Shown here piece by piece: positions 31,975 through 43,496 of a stretch of DNA of 64,000 nucleotides. This stretch comes from Uranotaenia lowii (lineage: Eukaryota > Arthropoda > Insecta > Diptera > Culicidae): positions 24,402,002 to 24,466,001 of the forward strand of contig NC_073693.1 in NCBI RefSeq assembly GCF_029784155.1, written 5' to 3'. A program made the translations under genes and the position numbers. Under the pieces are notes generated by a model. It ran no database searches and was not told where the DNA came from. It saw nothing but the letters and a program-made list of their open reading frames with translations. Position 1 is the first letter of the stretch; each line of letters opens with the position of its first letter.

Positions 31975-34900
31975 TTACGTGGACAGATAAAGCCGATGGT
32001 AGTCGTTGGCCCCGAACGCGCAGTTACACTTCGGACATTTGCGCTGCCGGGTTTCGTACCGGGTACGCAAACAATCGTAACAGAACACGTGGAAACACTT
32101 GGAGAGCACGGCATCCTTTCGCTTGACCTTACAAGACGGGCACGTGAGTGTTTCCTTGTACTCGCGGATTTCCTCCAGCATAACCTCGTCGATCGTTGTG
32201 CCGGACATTTCGATCTTTTTCATGCGCTCTGCCTTGCGTTTGAACTGTGCCAGCTCCTCCTGCAGCCGTTTGGTTTTGTACGCCTCCGCTTCGAGGGAAC
32301 TGGTCTTCTCGGCCACCACCTGCTGGGCTTCCTTCATTTGGGCATGGTATTTTTCCAGATGCAGCTTTAGATCGGCTGCCGACTGGGCCGACTCGATTGC
32401 TTTACGTTTGTGCATTTCCATTGCCTGTTGCCGGGCGATCAGTTCCTTTTCAATCGTGGTTACCGTATTCTGCAGGATGCGTTCCTTTTCCTCCAGTTTT
32501 CGGAGCACAACGTGCATCGCCTCAATCTGGCTGTCCCGAGTGGTGGCCTAAAAGTTTTTCATGAAGAGGAATCGGTGATTATTATTTTTGATACTATTTA
32601 TTTTGAAGGAATAATAGCATTTCGGTGAGTTATTAAATTTTTATAGGAATAATATTAAATGAAAGAAATTTTTTTTTTTAAAGATGACGAGAACGAACTA
32701 AAGCGCTTTTCAAGTTTGAGAAGCATTTCCATCCCAGTCGCTTGGCAAGTGCGGATGTATTTTCGTTTCGCTACATATCGGTGCTTTATACACACAGAAG
32801 TGAAAAAAAAAGTTTAAAGTTTCCACAAGCAGTTATCCTGCATCATTCGGTCGTCAATTGCCGAATCCATTCAGCAACGGAAGTGACAAGCTGTGTTTCC
32901 CCCGGCAGCGCTGGTGCGCAATCCCCAAATCTGGCTGGAAAATCAGGTTGCCTTGCCGTCACCATCAGCACCAGGACCATCAGCAGAGGAGTGCAAATTG
33001 TTTCCTCCCAATCCAGGTTTGATTACTGTGTGGGCGGTTGTCCGATAGATCCGGTAATAATAGCCGTAATCGGATAACGGAAACATTGCACGAGTCTGAA
33101 TCCGATTGGTCATTCTCTCCCGGTGAATCGAACCATCATCAATCAACCGAGGAAAAAAAAACATCATTGCTGTCGTCATCGCCAGGGCCAGCTGCGATCA
33201 ACAGAAGAACACGTGGTTGTGTACCAAGAAAAAACACTCAAGAAAATTAGCTTACTAAGAAGTGCTTGAAAAAATTGTAAGTTCTTTTTTCATTCTTTTT
33301 CACTTTTTCTTTTACTATCTATTTATCTTTATTTCGACCATTGTTTGCTTCGTTCATATTTTAACATTGGACATTCGTGTTCGTGTGAAGAAATATGAGC
33401 GAAGGCGGGGGGTTGATCCCCTCAACTGAGGATGACGAAGATAGCGTCTATGAGGATGAGGAGCATTTAGAGGATTCGGTTGTTGCGGGTCCTTCTAATG
33501 ATTTTCATTCTCCAATGGATGATAATTCTGAGTCATCCTCAGTTGAAAGTAAAGCATCCCGACTCCGAGTTTACACAGAGAGCCCAACTTTCACTGGTCC
33601 TTGGGTGGTTTTCATCCGGCCCAAAAAGAATGGAAAGCAGTTGAATGTGGTTCAGATCACAAGAGATCTGGCAAGGTGGTCCTCCGTAACCTGCATTAAA
33701 AAGGTGCGACCAAACAAATTGCGAGTTGAAGTGGCCAACCGGAAAGCCGCAAATGAAATCGCTGTCAGCAATTTTATAAACTTAGAGTACCACGTGTACA
33801 TTCCGTCTCGAGACGTAGAGATCGAGGGCGTGATTACAGAAATGAGTTTGAAGGCAGATTACGTGAAATCCAACGGCGTTGGTAAGTTTAAGAGCCTCGG
33901 TTCGGCTTCGGTCGAAATCTTGGATTGCCGCCAACTCAGAACTGCCACCGTCGTAAATGGAGTCAAAGGGTACTCACCTTCAGGCTCATTTCGTGTGACC
34001 TTTGCGGGAACCGCCCTCCCTCATTACGTCTTGATTGACGGAATTTTGAGGCTGCCTGTGCGACTCTTTGTTCCTCGCCCCATGGATTGCAAGAATTGCA
34101 ATAAGTTGGGACACACTGCGTCGCACTGCTGTAACAAGCCACGGTGTCCCAAATGCGGGGAGAATCATGGGGCTGGAGCGTGCTCAGCAATAGAGCAGAA
34201 ATGTGTCTACTGCGGGGGCTCACCCCATGAAATCTCCTCGTGCGAGGCATATAAGAGTCGCTGGGATAGCCAAAAGCGCTCTTTGAAGGAACGCTCAAAA
34301 CGGTCTTATGCCGCCATTTTGAAAAGCGCGGCGCCTCCGATCCAACCTCATTCAAGTAACATTTTTACTGCGCTGTCAGTTGTAGACAATGTAGAATCAG
34401 ATTCTACCGACGAAGAACACCCGGTCATCTTTGTAGCCAACCTGCGAAAACGATCAAAACCAGCACCGAAGACCCCCAAAATTCCAGCAAAAATCCCAAC
34501 ATTTAGTCCCTCAATTGGTATTAAGCAAAAACCGACACCTATAGTGAAAGAAAAACAAGTCCCTCCTGGATTCCGTATGAATATGACATCTCAGAATACT
34601 CCAAACATTGCGGAAACTGCTAAGTCTTTCATTCCTAACGTTATTTCGCCAGAATCAACATCACAATCTGGAATTTTTAAATTGTCCGACATTTTAAATG
34701 GGGTATTTACTTTTTTCAACGTCTCGGAATCGATCAGGAGTATTGTTACCTCTATGCTCCCTGTAGTAAAGACATTTTTGAAGCAATTGATGCAAACTTG
34801 GCCCCTTCTTTCAGCGTTTATCTCTCTCGATGGCTAATTTAAGCCGAGAGGTCGGAGATATCACTGTGTTACAGTGGAATTGTCGTAGCCTAATCCCTAA

Positions 34901-37900
34901 ACTGGATCCGTTCAAATTTCTTCTTCATGAAACTAGTTGCGATATTTTTGCCCTTTCTGAAACATGGCTTTCTTCTCAATCAAACATCTCATTCCACGAA
35001 TTTAACATCATTCGTTTGGATCGCAATGATTCTTATGGAGGGGTGCTTTTAGGGATCAATAAGCGCCACTCTTTCTATAGAATCCACCTCCCTTTGTCAG
35101 GAGGAATTGAAGCTGTTGCTTGTCATACAACTATAAGGGGTAAGGACTTATGTGTTGTCAGTTTATACTGGCCTCAGAGAGTTGCAGTGAACCAAAGCCA
35201 CCTAGAGGACCTGTGCTCAGTGCTACCTGAACCAAGGTTGATCCTGGGTGACTTTAATTCACATGGGACTGTGTGGGGGGAGCAAACTGACGATAGTCGT
35301 TCTACTCTTATCTATGACATTTGCGACAGTTTCAATTTAACAGTTTTGAACACGGGTGATAAAACACGGGTACCTAAACCTCCTGCTAGACAAAGTGCAA
35401 TTGACCTCTCACTCTGCTCAAATTCACTATCATTGGATTGCCAGTGGAAGGTAATCCCTGATCCCAATGGTAGTGATCACCTGCCTATCAAAATTACAAT
35501 CACCAATGGGGTTAATGCTTCAAATTCAACAAATATGGTATATGACCTCACAAGACACATCGACTGGAAAAAGTACTCGGACGCAATTGTTTCAGCCATC
35601 CATTCTGTGGAAGTGTTACCTCCGTTGGAGGAATATACCTTCCTTGCTTGCTTGATCCATGATAGTGCAATTAAATCTCAAACGAAACCCATCCCAGATC
35701 CATCTGTTCGCCGAAGGCCTCCCAATCCATGGTGGGACAGTCAGTGTACTAAACTTTACGTGGACAAATCGAACGCTTTTAAAGTTTTTCGGAAACACGG
35801 AACCCTGGATAACTTCAACGCGTATTTTTCTCTTGAGCAGCAATTTAAAAACTTGATCAAGGGGAAAAAACGTGCGCATTGGCGTAATTTTGTGGGAGGT
35901 TTGTCGCGGGAAACATCCTTAAGCACTTTGTGGAATGTGGCACGCAGCATGCGTAATCGTTCTCACACGAACGAAAGTGAAGAACATTCGCATAAATGGA
36001 TTTTCAATTTCGCACGGAAAATCTGTCCAGATTCCACACCAGTGCGAAAAATCATCCGAAGTGTGTCTCCGAACAGATGCGATCTGGATTCCAGCTTTTC
36101 AATGATGGAACTCTCACTTGCTCTCCTCTCTTGTAACAATTCAGCTCCGGGAGTTGATAAAATCAAATTTAACTTGTTGAAAAACCTTCCGGATGCCGCC
36201 AAATTTCGCTTGTTGAATTTATTTAATCAATTCTTGGAGCATAACATTGTTCCCGAAGATTGGAGACAAGTGAGAGTTATTGCCATCCAAAAGCCTGGGA
36301 AACCAGCTTCCGATTTTAATTCTTACCGTCCAATAGCGATGTTGTCTTGCATTCGGAAATTGATGGAGAAAATGATTTTGTTCCGATTGGATAAATGGGT
36401 GGAAACAAATGGTCTTCTTTCAGATACTCAATTTGGGTTTCGAAGGGGCAAAGGGACAAACGATTGTCTTGCTTTGCTGTCTTCAGAGATACAAATGGCG
36501 TACGCAAAACGTGAGCAAATGGCTTCAGTGTTTCTAGACATAAAGGGAGCTTTTGATGCAGTCTCAATAGAGGTTTTGTCTGACAAGTTGCACTCCCGGG
36601 GTCTGCCTCCCCTATTGAACAACATCTTATACAGCTTTCTTTGTGAGAAACATCTGAACTTTGCTCACGGAGATATTTCAATTAGAAGGACCTCTTACAT
36701 GGGCCTCCCGCAAGGTTCATGTTTGAGTCCTCTTTTGTACAATTTTTACGTAAGTGACATCGACAGTTGTATCTCCGAAGGTTGCACACTAAGACAACTT
36801 GCAGATGACGGCGTAGTGTCTGTCACAGGATCTACTGAGTCTCATCTGCACAGACCTTTACAAGATACTTTAGACAGATTGTCAACCTGGGCTTTGGGGC
36901 TTGGGATTGAGTTTTCTCCACAGAAAACGGAGATGGTTGTTTTCTCTAAGAAGCGTAGACCTGCTCAACCTAAGCTTCATCTCCTAGGCAGAACGATCAC
37001 TCAATCGAGGTGTTTTAAGTATCTTGGGGTTTGGTTTGATTCCAAATGTACCTGGAGAGCCCACATTGAGTATCTGAAAGGAAAATGCCAACAAAGAATC
37101 AATTTTCTCCGATCAAGCACTTGGTGGGGAGCTCACCCAGAAGATCTTTTAAAATTGTATCAAACAACAATTCTCTCAGTTATGGAATATGGTAGCTTCT
37201 GTTTCCAGTCAGCTGCTAAAACTCATCTCATCAAACTCGAGCGTATCCAATATCGTTGTCTCCGCATCGCTTTGGGCTGTATGCCTTCTACGCATAATAT
37301 GAGTCTTGAAGTTTTGGCAGGCATACTCCCACTAAAAGATCGATTCAATTTGTTATCACTCCGGTTCCTCATCAGGTGTGAGGTCATGAACCCATTGGTG
37401 ACCGCAAATTTTGAAAGGCTTCTTGAGCAAAATCTTCAAACCAGATTTATGTCTATATACCATGTCTTCATGTCCATGCAGGTTAATCCTTCTTCATATT
37501 CTCCAACTCGTGTTTACATCCCAGACTACGACAACTCTTCTGTCCAGTTTGATTTGTCTATGCAGCAAGAAATTCGTGGAATCCCTGATTCACATCGTCC
37601 ACTTCTGATTCCAAGAATTTTCGATGCTAAATATAGACACGTCGATGCTGACAAAATGTACTTTACAGATGGGTCGCTTATAGAGGAATCAACGGGATTT
37701 GGAGTTTTTAACGAAATAGCTACTGCCTCATATAACCTCCATCCACCATGCTCGGTATACATCGCAGAATTAGGAGCCATTTACTGGGCGTTGGACAGCG
37801 TCGTTTCAAGGCCAGTAGGACACTACTATATTATAACGGACAGCCTCAGTTCTGTTGAAGCAATCCGTTCAATAAGACCAGGAAAGCACTCACCGTATTT

Positions 37901-40900
37901 CCTCGGGAAGATACGGGAAACTCTGAGTGCTTTATCAAGACGTTGCTTTGCCATCACCTTCGTTTGGGTCCCCTCACATTGCTCGATATTGGGTAATGAG
38001 AGGGCGGACTCTCTGGCAAAGGTGGGGGCGATGGAAGGCGACACATATCACCGTGAAATCGTCTTCAACGAATTTTACTTCATAGTTCGAAGGAACTCTC
38101 TTGTCAACTGGCAGCGCAAATGGGACGAGGATGAGTTGGGTCGATGGCTCCACTCGATTATCCCAAAGGTAAGCCTCAAACCCTGGTTTAATAGATTGGA
38201 CCTGAGTCGAGATTTTATTCGTATATTTTCCCGTCTCATGTCCAATCATTATTCCTTAGACGCGGTACTCTATCGTTTGAATATTGCTAGCAGCAATTTG
38301 TGTAGTTGCGGCCAAGGTTACCATGACATCGAGCATATTGTTTGGTCGTGCGAGGTCCATCTTGTCGCTAGAACGAATTTGATAGACTCCCTTCGGGCCC
38401 GAGGAAAACCACCCTATGTTCCAGTGAGAGATGTGCTGGGTGTGAGAGACTTGGACTACATGTTCGAAATATATCTTTTCCTAAAAGCTATTGATCTTCG
38501 TCTATAATTTCTTCTTATTTTCATATTTCCCTATCTATCTTCTTTTTTCTTTAAAAGTGATCTAGATATAAGCACACAATTGTTATCAAACAAAACGAGT
38601 TTGGCTCCTTAAAGCCTAAAGGTATGAGCCGTTTCAAATAAAGAATTTACAAAAAAAAAAAAAAAAAAGTTTGAGAAGCTTTTGTGCGATTACTAGTTCA
38701 AGCGATCTTACCTGATCTTCTAGCACCTGTTTCTCCTCCTGTAGCAGTTTGTGCATCTGGTTTGCCTTGATCCGATCCGACATCAGCTTGAAGTTGGCGT
38801 CGTCTTTCTCGCGAAGTTGTTGGATAAGCCGGGAGTTTTGTTCCTGCATGTCCTCGAACGCCTGGCCTGTAACCTCCATCTCGTTGAGCAATGCTTCCTC
38901 TTCCTGTGGACGAAAAAAACATTCATATATTACCAAGCCCTGGGGCACAGTTCTGAACTAGCAATACTACATGGGATCCCACGAAAGGTCGGTAGCCGCC
39001 GCCACTCCAACCGGCATCGGATTGTTTTTGGTTCTGGACCTGTTTTTGTAATTCGTATTTTTGCTCTTCCAGTTGCTTGATTTTTCTGAGGGCTTCCTCA
39101 TCGGCCAACTTTTTACGATCTTCACGTTTGTTTTCCTGCATTTTCTTCATCTGATTTTTCAAATCATCGATCTCGGCACACTTCTTCTTCTCGGAGGCCA
39201 TAAGTTGGACTTTGTCTCGCTGTTCCTTCGAAACGCCTTTGTACATATCTAAAAGTAATTTCATTTCTTTTTGCTCATTGAGTGCCTTTTTAATCTGGTT
39301 CCGCAGATCCCGCACCAGATCGGACTCTGCACTCTTGGCTCTTTGATCTTTGTCACCTTTGGGGGTGCCTGGAGTTTCTACCTTAATGGGTTTGCCATCA
39401 GGACCTATTTCTTCCTTTTTAACTCCGTTGGGATCTCCTTCGCCTTCTTCGCCCGATTCAGACTTGACGGCACCCGATGCGGAGTCGTTCTGATCTTCTT
39501 CCTTCACGGATCCGAGACCGTCACAAGAACCAGCTTCCTCTTTGATTGCTGCAGCGGCTGCCGCTTCGCTTTCTTTTTTAATTTCTGCTTGCTGTTGTTC
39601 CTGTAACGTTGTCAGCTTGGCGGTAGTATCTTCCAAGTCTTTCCTTAGCTTAACATTGTCACCCGATACTTCCTTATACTTTTTCTTGTACCTCTGCACT
39701 TCGCCCTTCAGTTGACCGTTGTGGTTTTGCAACGAAGATATGAGATGCCGCATTTCCCGATTTATCGGAGCCGTTTGTTCGTTGGCTGCCATGTTCTGCT
39801 CGAACTCGATACGAAGCATCTCGTACTCTTTACGAATCTGTGACAGCACATCCTCCATTTGAATCATATCGCTGCGTACACGTTTCTGTGCGATTAGTTC
39901 CTCACTTTCCATCATCTCAATCTGCCGCAGATGCTGATTTTTACTGGTTTGCAACTGATTTCGGCTTTCGTCCAAGAGCGTTTTGATCTGCATCGACTCA
40001 TTGTAGAGAACGGAAAACTGCGACTGCAGACATTTGTACTCGGTCGTCTCGACGATAACCGATTCCGGCAGCTGGCGGATATCCATCTTGAGTTTTTCCA
40101 CATCCTTCAACGCTTCCCGATGTTGTACGTGCAGCTTGTCCAGCTCCTGTAGCCTGTTGTTTGCCAGTTCTTTGTACTCTTCCAGCTCCTTTTGAAGATC
40201 CTCCAAATGCTGTGCCGCAACACTTGTCATTGATCCAGCTAAAAATAATATTTTGAATAAATCAAGTTTTTACAGTAAAAACGAATAACAATATTACCCT
40301 TGGCAGTGCTTGCCGTCGAAGTCGAATGTTTGTCCTTGTCCGAGTTGGAAATGTCTCCGTGCATCTGATGATACGCCTTCAACTTTTCGATCGCTTCGGC
40401 TAGATGATTCTCCAGCTTGTCGTTCCGGCAGCGAACCTTCTCCAGCTCGTACTGCAAGTCGTCTATTTGGTTTTTCAACTCGGCCGATTCCGTATCCTTG
40501 CCGTTCAACATGTCCTGCGTTTCGCTCATCTTCAGGGAAATGGTGTGAAACTTTTCGTGCAACAGCGTGTTCTGCGTTTGCAGGTTGCGATTCTCGGCCA
40601 TCACTTCGGTGTAGCTTTGGCGCAGCGTTTCGTCGATATCCGGCAGGGTGGATTCCGGATCGTCCGATGCTCCCTTCATGGCCAGGGTTATCTTTTCGTT
40701 ACGCTGCATCAGCCGGTCGAAAACCTGGACAATTTTGGCGACGGCACGCTTCGACACCTGGACCCGGTTCGCCAGCTTGTCGTCCAGTTCCTCCTTGTCC
40801 CAGGTGGACAGTTGCATCAGGAAGGATGTTGTTACCTCGTTTTCGTCTGCAAGTTAAATGAATGGTAGTGGTAATGATGGCAACATTAAAATAACTTGAC

Positions 40901-43496
40901 TGAGAAATTTCTACACAATAAAATTGTACCTATCGTAGAAACCAACTTTAACAGGAACACATAAGCAAGGTCATTGGGTCAACAGCTTTATACAGAGACC
41001 TCAACTATTTACCCAAGTGATCAAAAGTTTTACTTTTAAAAATTACCTAGAAAGAATTGAGAAATTAAGGATCGTTGATCATTTATTTTTGGTGCGTTTA
41101 AGATGATCGAATGCACCCAATTTTTTATTTAGGTCACCAGTAATACTTCGGTTTAATGATCGGCTATCTGGAGCCTCCTTTCTTCTACATATTTAAGAAC
41201 TGACCTTTCACACGTTCTCTGAACCTTCGGTTGTCTCGTCAACTATATTGTTGATTATGTATAGCTTTGCAACTGCAACGAAATTGGGCCACAGTACATG
41301 TTTGGACTAATATCGAGTTCAAACACAACTCAATGTCAATTTTTAGTGATGTTCCTAAGAAATGGGTTAAGTATCGTTGATTTTGGAGCACTTAGTAATA
41401 TAGGGTATACTAGCGATTGTACAAACAGCTTGCCTATTTCCTACACTACACAGATATGAAAGCTCAGATCGTGGCAATAACTAGAAAGAGTCTCATTTTG
41501 TTTTGGTCAGCATGTCTCAATCACAGAGCGAATAGTATTCTCTGAGCTTCCCAGAAATCCGGACTGTACCTCTGGATCCGCCTTTTAATCACCTTCTCTG
41601 ACTAGTTAAGTAAGACTAGTAAACATCTCATTGACTATTTCTCGTAGTTCATTTGAGCACATTCCAGGTGGTTCATCCTATTGTATCTTGAATAATTAGA
41701 TAAGTAGGTAGACCCACAAATATATATGAAAATTTATGAATATATTTGCAATTCTTTCAATGGGCGATGGAATCCAAAAGTATTTTTTTCTCTCCTTAAC
41801 AAAACCCCGTAAGATCTGTCAAAAGTTGTGTGAAATTTAAGCTACATCCCACTTGCACTAATGCAAAACAATCAGCCAAATTCGGCAGCGCTTCCATCGC
41901 CTATTGCTCGTCCACAATTCAATTGACATTCTTTCTTTGAATCGGCATTCGACTCTTTCGATCGATAGATACCACATTCCACACAGTGTCATCGGCCTTA
42001 TTCGAATTTAGTTAGAAGATCTTTCTTTAGTTATCCAACTTTTCTTTTATCATAATTTAAAGGTCTTAAAACGGGTTACAAACTCGACGAATTCTCAGTG
42101 GATTCAGCTCAATAAACTTCCCTGGCTTTGAACCGACGACCTCTAAGTGGCTCCAGCTCGACGATCACCCAGTAGTTATGACTTTACGAGCTTTCCTCCT
42201 GGCTCTGGCCAGACGATCATCCTGCGTTTACTTTTAAACTTGCTCCCTTTAAGCTTGAGGTCAAGATCGATTATCTGCACCTCAAAGGAATCCGAGACAC
42301 TCTTCAGTTCAGCCTGTAGTCGATTAATCCAGTCAATATATTTTTCTATTACGAAGAAAGATAATAGCGATGATAAAATAAATCCTTTTCTCACTCCATC
42401 GTGTAAAACCTTGCACGAAAACTTCTTGAAGAAACGGGCTAGTTCCCCTGGAGCCTGGAATTTCTCGTGGTTTGAGTTCAGCCTAGATTTGTGCATGGTT
42501 CAGAACTTCTGAAACAGAAGGTCGAATGATTTTTCAAAATCAACTAACATATGCAGATAGTGAGCCCTTGACTCTGTTAAAATTCTAAGCATTTGCCTGA
42601 ACCCTGTATTACCTGTTTATTAAAAATGGCTCACTTATTTTTGCAGCCTATAGCAATCTATAGATTGAAAAATTGCCAATACATAATTGGTTTTAGGGTA
42701 GTTCAGCATGTTTGGCATTTTGAAGTTATTGCTAAATGGTTTTTCCTTAACAGTTGTGCAATTGTGGTATTCTTGAATACAAGACTAATTTTTACTGCCA
42801 CTATTGTACTGTTAAATTTCTGATAAATTCAAACAGCCAAACTTTGGAAAATATTTGTCGTAACTGTTTTGCAGTAACAGATATCAATTTTGCTTTTCAT
42901 TTTAGTTTAAGTTTATTACCCGAAATTACGGTAGCCTCAAAGTTACAAAAATTTAATGTTCGGAGAATTCAAAACGTTAGAAAAATCCAAGTTTTTTTTT
43001 CCTAAATTCAAAATTCAAATGAAGGGGGTCAATCATGTAAGTATTTGGTCAATACTTAATGGTAATATTACCGTCAAATTATTGAAATTTACAATACCAA
43101 AATACCGAATCTTCCAGTCCCACCCCCAAACTTACTCCGGTTCTCCGACTCGTCCGCCGTTTCGGCATCGAAGCGCTGCAACAGCACCCGGATGTCTTCG
43201 TTCAGCTGGTTCCAGTACCGATTGACCACATTCAGTACCGCATCGTCCTGAGTTTGGCGCTTCTCGAGCTGTTCGATCCGCTGCCGGAGTTCCGATTCGC
43301 AGCGGACCCGCTGCTCGATGCGCTGGGCCAGCTTCTTGTTCTGGAACTGCAGCACCTTGATGTCCATCTCCTCCAGCGTCGAGATGGGCCCGATCAGGTG
43401 CGGCTCGAAATGGACCTTCTTGATGGGAGGTGGCGCTCCGCCACTTCCAGCGGACGCGCCACTTCCGGCCGAATCTTCAGCCGCTCTCTTGGACAT
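31975..43496 (-). CDS. Bre1: Bre1 E3 ubiquitin ligase (histone H2B monoubiquitination), complete, 5 exons
   Basis: Orthologue of fly Bre1 and human RNF20/40, the nuclear RING ligase that monoubiquitinates histone H2B during transcription. Minus-strand exons: 43136-43496, 40298-40846, 38971-40238, 38712-38903, 31975-32547, together 980 residues. The start MSKRAAEDS leads to [13 protein letters not shown], the conserved N-terminus. Coiled coil fills most of residues 45-915. An acidic Glu/Lys stretch lies in exon 3. The C-terminal C3HC4 RING spans about 926-965, with CPSC (C926, C929), KCFH (C941, H943), CYDC (C946, C949) and CPKC (C961, C964). The exon 3 donor (CAT|GTAGTA, 38970) was chosen because it keeps phase and gives a 67-bp intron. 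Intron 4 (32548-38711) contains a retrotransposon; without it the intron would be about 209 bp. Confidence 0.96.
33395..34837 (+). CDS. Retrotransposon ORF1 (Gag-like nucleic-acid-binding protein)
   Basis: 480 residues. Binds element RNA and forms the RNP (family knowledge). An acidic Asp/Glu/Ser-rich N-terminus (1-55) is followed by a GPWVVFIRP segment starting a probable RRM-like fold (about 68-150). Three zinc knuckles follow: C-X2-C-X4-H-X4-C at 232-245, C-X2-C-X3-H-X4-C at 251-263 and C-X2-C-X4-H-X4-C at 270-283. The Lys/Pro/Ser-rich C-terminal half ends in ISLDG. The start ATG follows an AAGAAAT context and is the first in frame. The last 8 bases overlap ORF2 (ATGGCTAA). Confidence 0.92.
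   Translation: MSEGGGLIPSTEDDEDSVYEDEEHLEDSVVAGPSNDFHSPMDDNSESSSVESKASRLRVYTESPTFTGPWVVFIRPKKNGKQLNVVQITRDLARWSSVTCIKKVRPNKLRVEVANRKAANEIAVSNFINLEYHVYIPSRDVEIEGVITEMSLKADYVKSNGVGKFKSLGSASVEILDCRQLRTATVVNGVKGYSPSGSFRVTFAGTALPHYVLIDGILRLPVRLFVPRPMDCKNCNKLGHTASHCCNKPRCPKCGENHGAGACSAIEQKCVYCGGSPHEISSCEAYKSRWDSQKRSLKERSKRSYAAILKSAAPPIQPHSSNIFTALSVVDNVESDSTDEEHPVIFVANLRKRSKPAPKTPKIPAKIPTFSPSIGIKQKPTPIVKEKQVPPGFRMNMTSQNTPNIAETAKSFIPNVISPESTSQSGIFKLSDILNGVFTFFNVSESIRSIVTSMLPVVKTFLKQLMQTWPLLSAFISLDG
34830..38507 (+). CDS. Retrotransposon ORF2: endonuclease, reverse transcriptase, RNase H
   Basis: 1225 residues, uninterrupted. N-terminal EEP endonuclease: QWNCRS (N17), SETW (E44), GDFN (D141, N143), SDHLP (D216, H217). 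Reverse transcriptase: [26 protein letters not shown] (about 569), [13 protein letters not shown], and catalytic LADD (about 657), an unusual Leu in place of the common Tyr of YADD. RNase H: YFTDGS (about 946), [18 protein letters not shown], and [19 protein letters not shown] (about 1050). A C-terminal zinc motif, [17 protein letters not shown], closes the protein. All catalytic residues I can check are present, so the element may be mobile. Translation probably depends on coupling to ORF1 through the 8-base overlap. Confidence 0.95.
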   Translation: MANLSREVGDITVLQWNCRSLIPKLDPFKFLLHETSCDIFALSETWLSSQSNISFHEFNIIRLDRNDSYGGVLLGINKRHSFYRIHLPLSGGIEAVACHTTIRGKDLCVVSLYWPQRVAVNQSHLEDLCSVLPEPRLILGDFNSHGTVWGEQTDDSRSTLIYDICDSFNLTVLNTGDKTRVPKPPARQSAIDLSLCSNSLSLDCQWKVIPDPNGSDHLPIKITITNGVNASNSTNMVYDLTRHIDWKKYSDAIVSAIHSVEVLPPLEEYTFLACLIHDSAIKSQTKPIPDPSVRRRPPNPWWDSQCTKLYVDKSNAFKVFRKHGTLDNFNAYFSLEQQFKNLIKGKKRAHWRNFVGGLSRETSLSTLWNVARSMRNRSHTNESEEHSHKWIFNFARKICPDSTPVRKIIRSVSPNRCDLDSSFSMMELSLALLSCNNSAPGVDKIKFNLLKNLPDAAKFRLLNLFNQFLEHNIVPEDWRQVRVIAIQKPGKPASDFNSYRPIAMLSCIRKLMEKMILFRLDKWVETNGLLSDTQFGFRRGKGTNDCLALLSSEIQMAYAKREQMASVFLDIKGAFDAVSIEVLSDKLHSRGLPPLLNNILYSFLCEKHLNFAHGDISIRRTSYMGLPQGSCLSPLLYNFYVSDIDSCISEGCTLRQLADDGVVSVTGSTESHLHRPLQDTLDRLSTWALGLGIEFSPQKTEMVVFSKKRRPAQPKLHLLGRTITQSRCFKYLGVWFDSKCTWRAHIEYLKGKCQQRINFLRSSTWWGAHPEDLLKLYQTTILSVMEYGSFCFQSAAKTHLIKLERIQYRCLRIALGCMPSTHNMSLEVLAGILPLKDRFNLLSLRFLIRCEVMNPLVTANFERLLEQNLQTRFMSIYHVFMSMQVNPSSYSPTRVYIPDYDNSSVQFDLSMQQEIRGIPDSHRPLLIPRIFDAKYRHVDADKMYFTDGSLIEESTGFGVFNEIATASYNLHPPCSVYIAELGAIYWALDSVVSRPVGHYYIITDSLSSVEAIRSIRPGKHSPYFLGKIRETLSALSRRCFAITFVWVPSHCSILGNERADSLAKVGAMEGDTYHREIVFNEFYFIVRRNSLVNWQRKWDEDELGRWLHSIIPKVSLKPWFNRLDLSRDFIRIFSRLMSNHYSLDAVLYRLNIASSNLCSCGQGYHDIEHIVWSCEVHLVARTNLIDSLRARGKPPYVPVRDVLGVRDLDYMFEIYLFLKAIDLRL
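40847..43135 (-). other. Bre1 intron 1
   Basis: Intron of about 2.3 kb with donor GTAAGT at 43135 and acceptor CAG at 40849-40847 (minus strand). The only internal feature is a possible reverse-transcriptase relic at 42176-42496. Confidence 0.8.
42176..42496 (-). pseudogene. Possible non-LTR reverse-transcriptase relic
   Basis: The minus-strand frame contains [20 protein letters not shown], resembling the RT motif GVRQG-x-LSPLL of RTE/CR1-like elements, with substitutions at key positions. No catalytic DD box is seen. Weak support. Confidence 0.35.

Larger units (their letters stand above)
32712..38679 (+). mobile_element. Full-length non-LTR retrotransposon (RNase H-bearing, I-group-like) in Bre1 intron 4
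   Basis: The element spans about 32725-38666, flanked by identical 13-bp duplications AAGTTTGAGAAGC (32712-32724 and 38667-38679). It has a 5'UTR of about 0.67 kb, ORF1 (33395-34837), ORF2 (34830-38507), a short 3'UTR with AATAAA, and an 18-A tail. Perfect duplications, intact frames and an uninterrupted tail indicate a recent insertion by target-primed reverse transcription. Orientation is antisense to Bre1. The endonuclease-RT-RNase H order fits the I/Loa/R1 group rather than jockey. I do not name the family. Confidence 0.93.

Noticed and set aside
38923..38970. Bre1 exon 3 reading through to a stop
   Set aside because: The extra codons after GSH are intron; splicing at 38970 to 38903 restores the conserved [10 protein letters not shown] segment.
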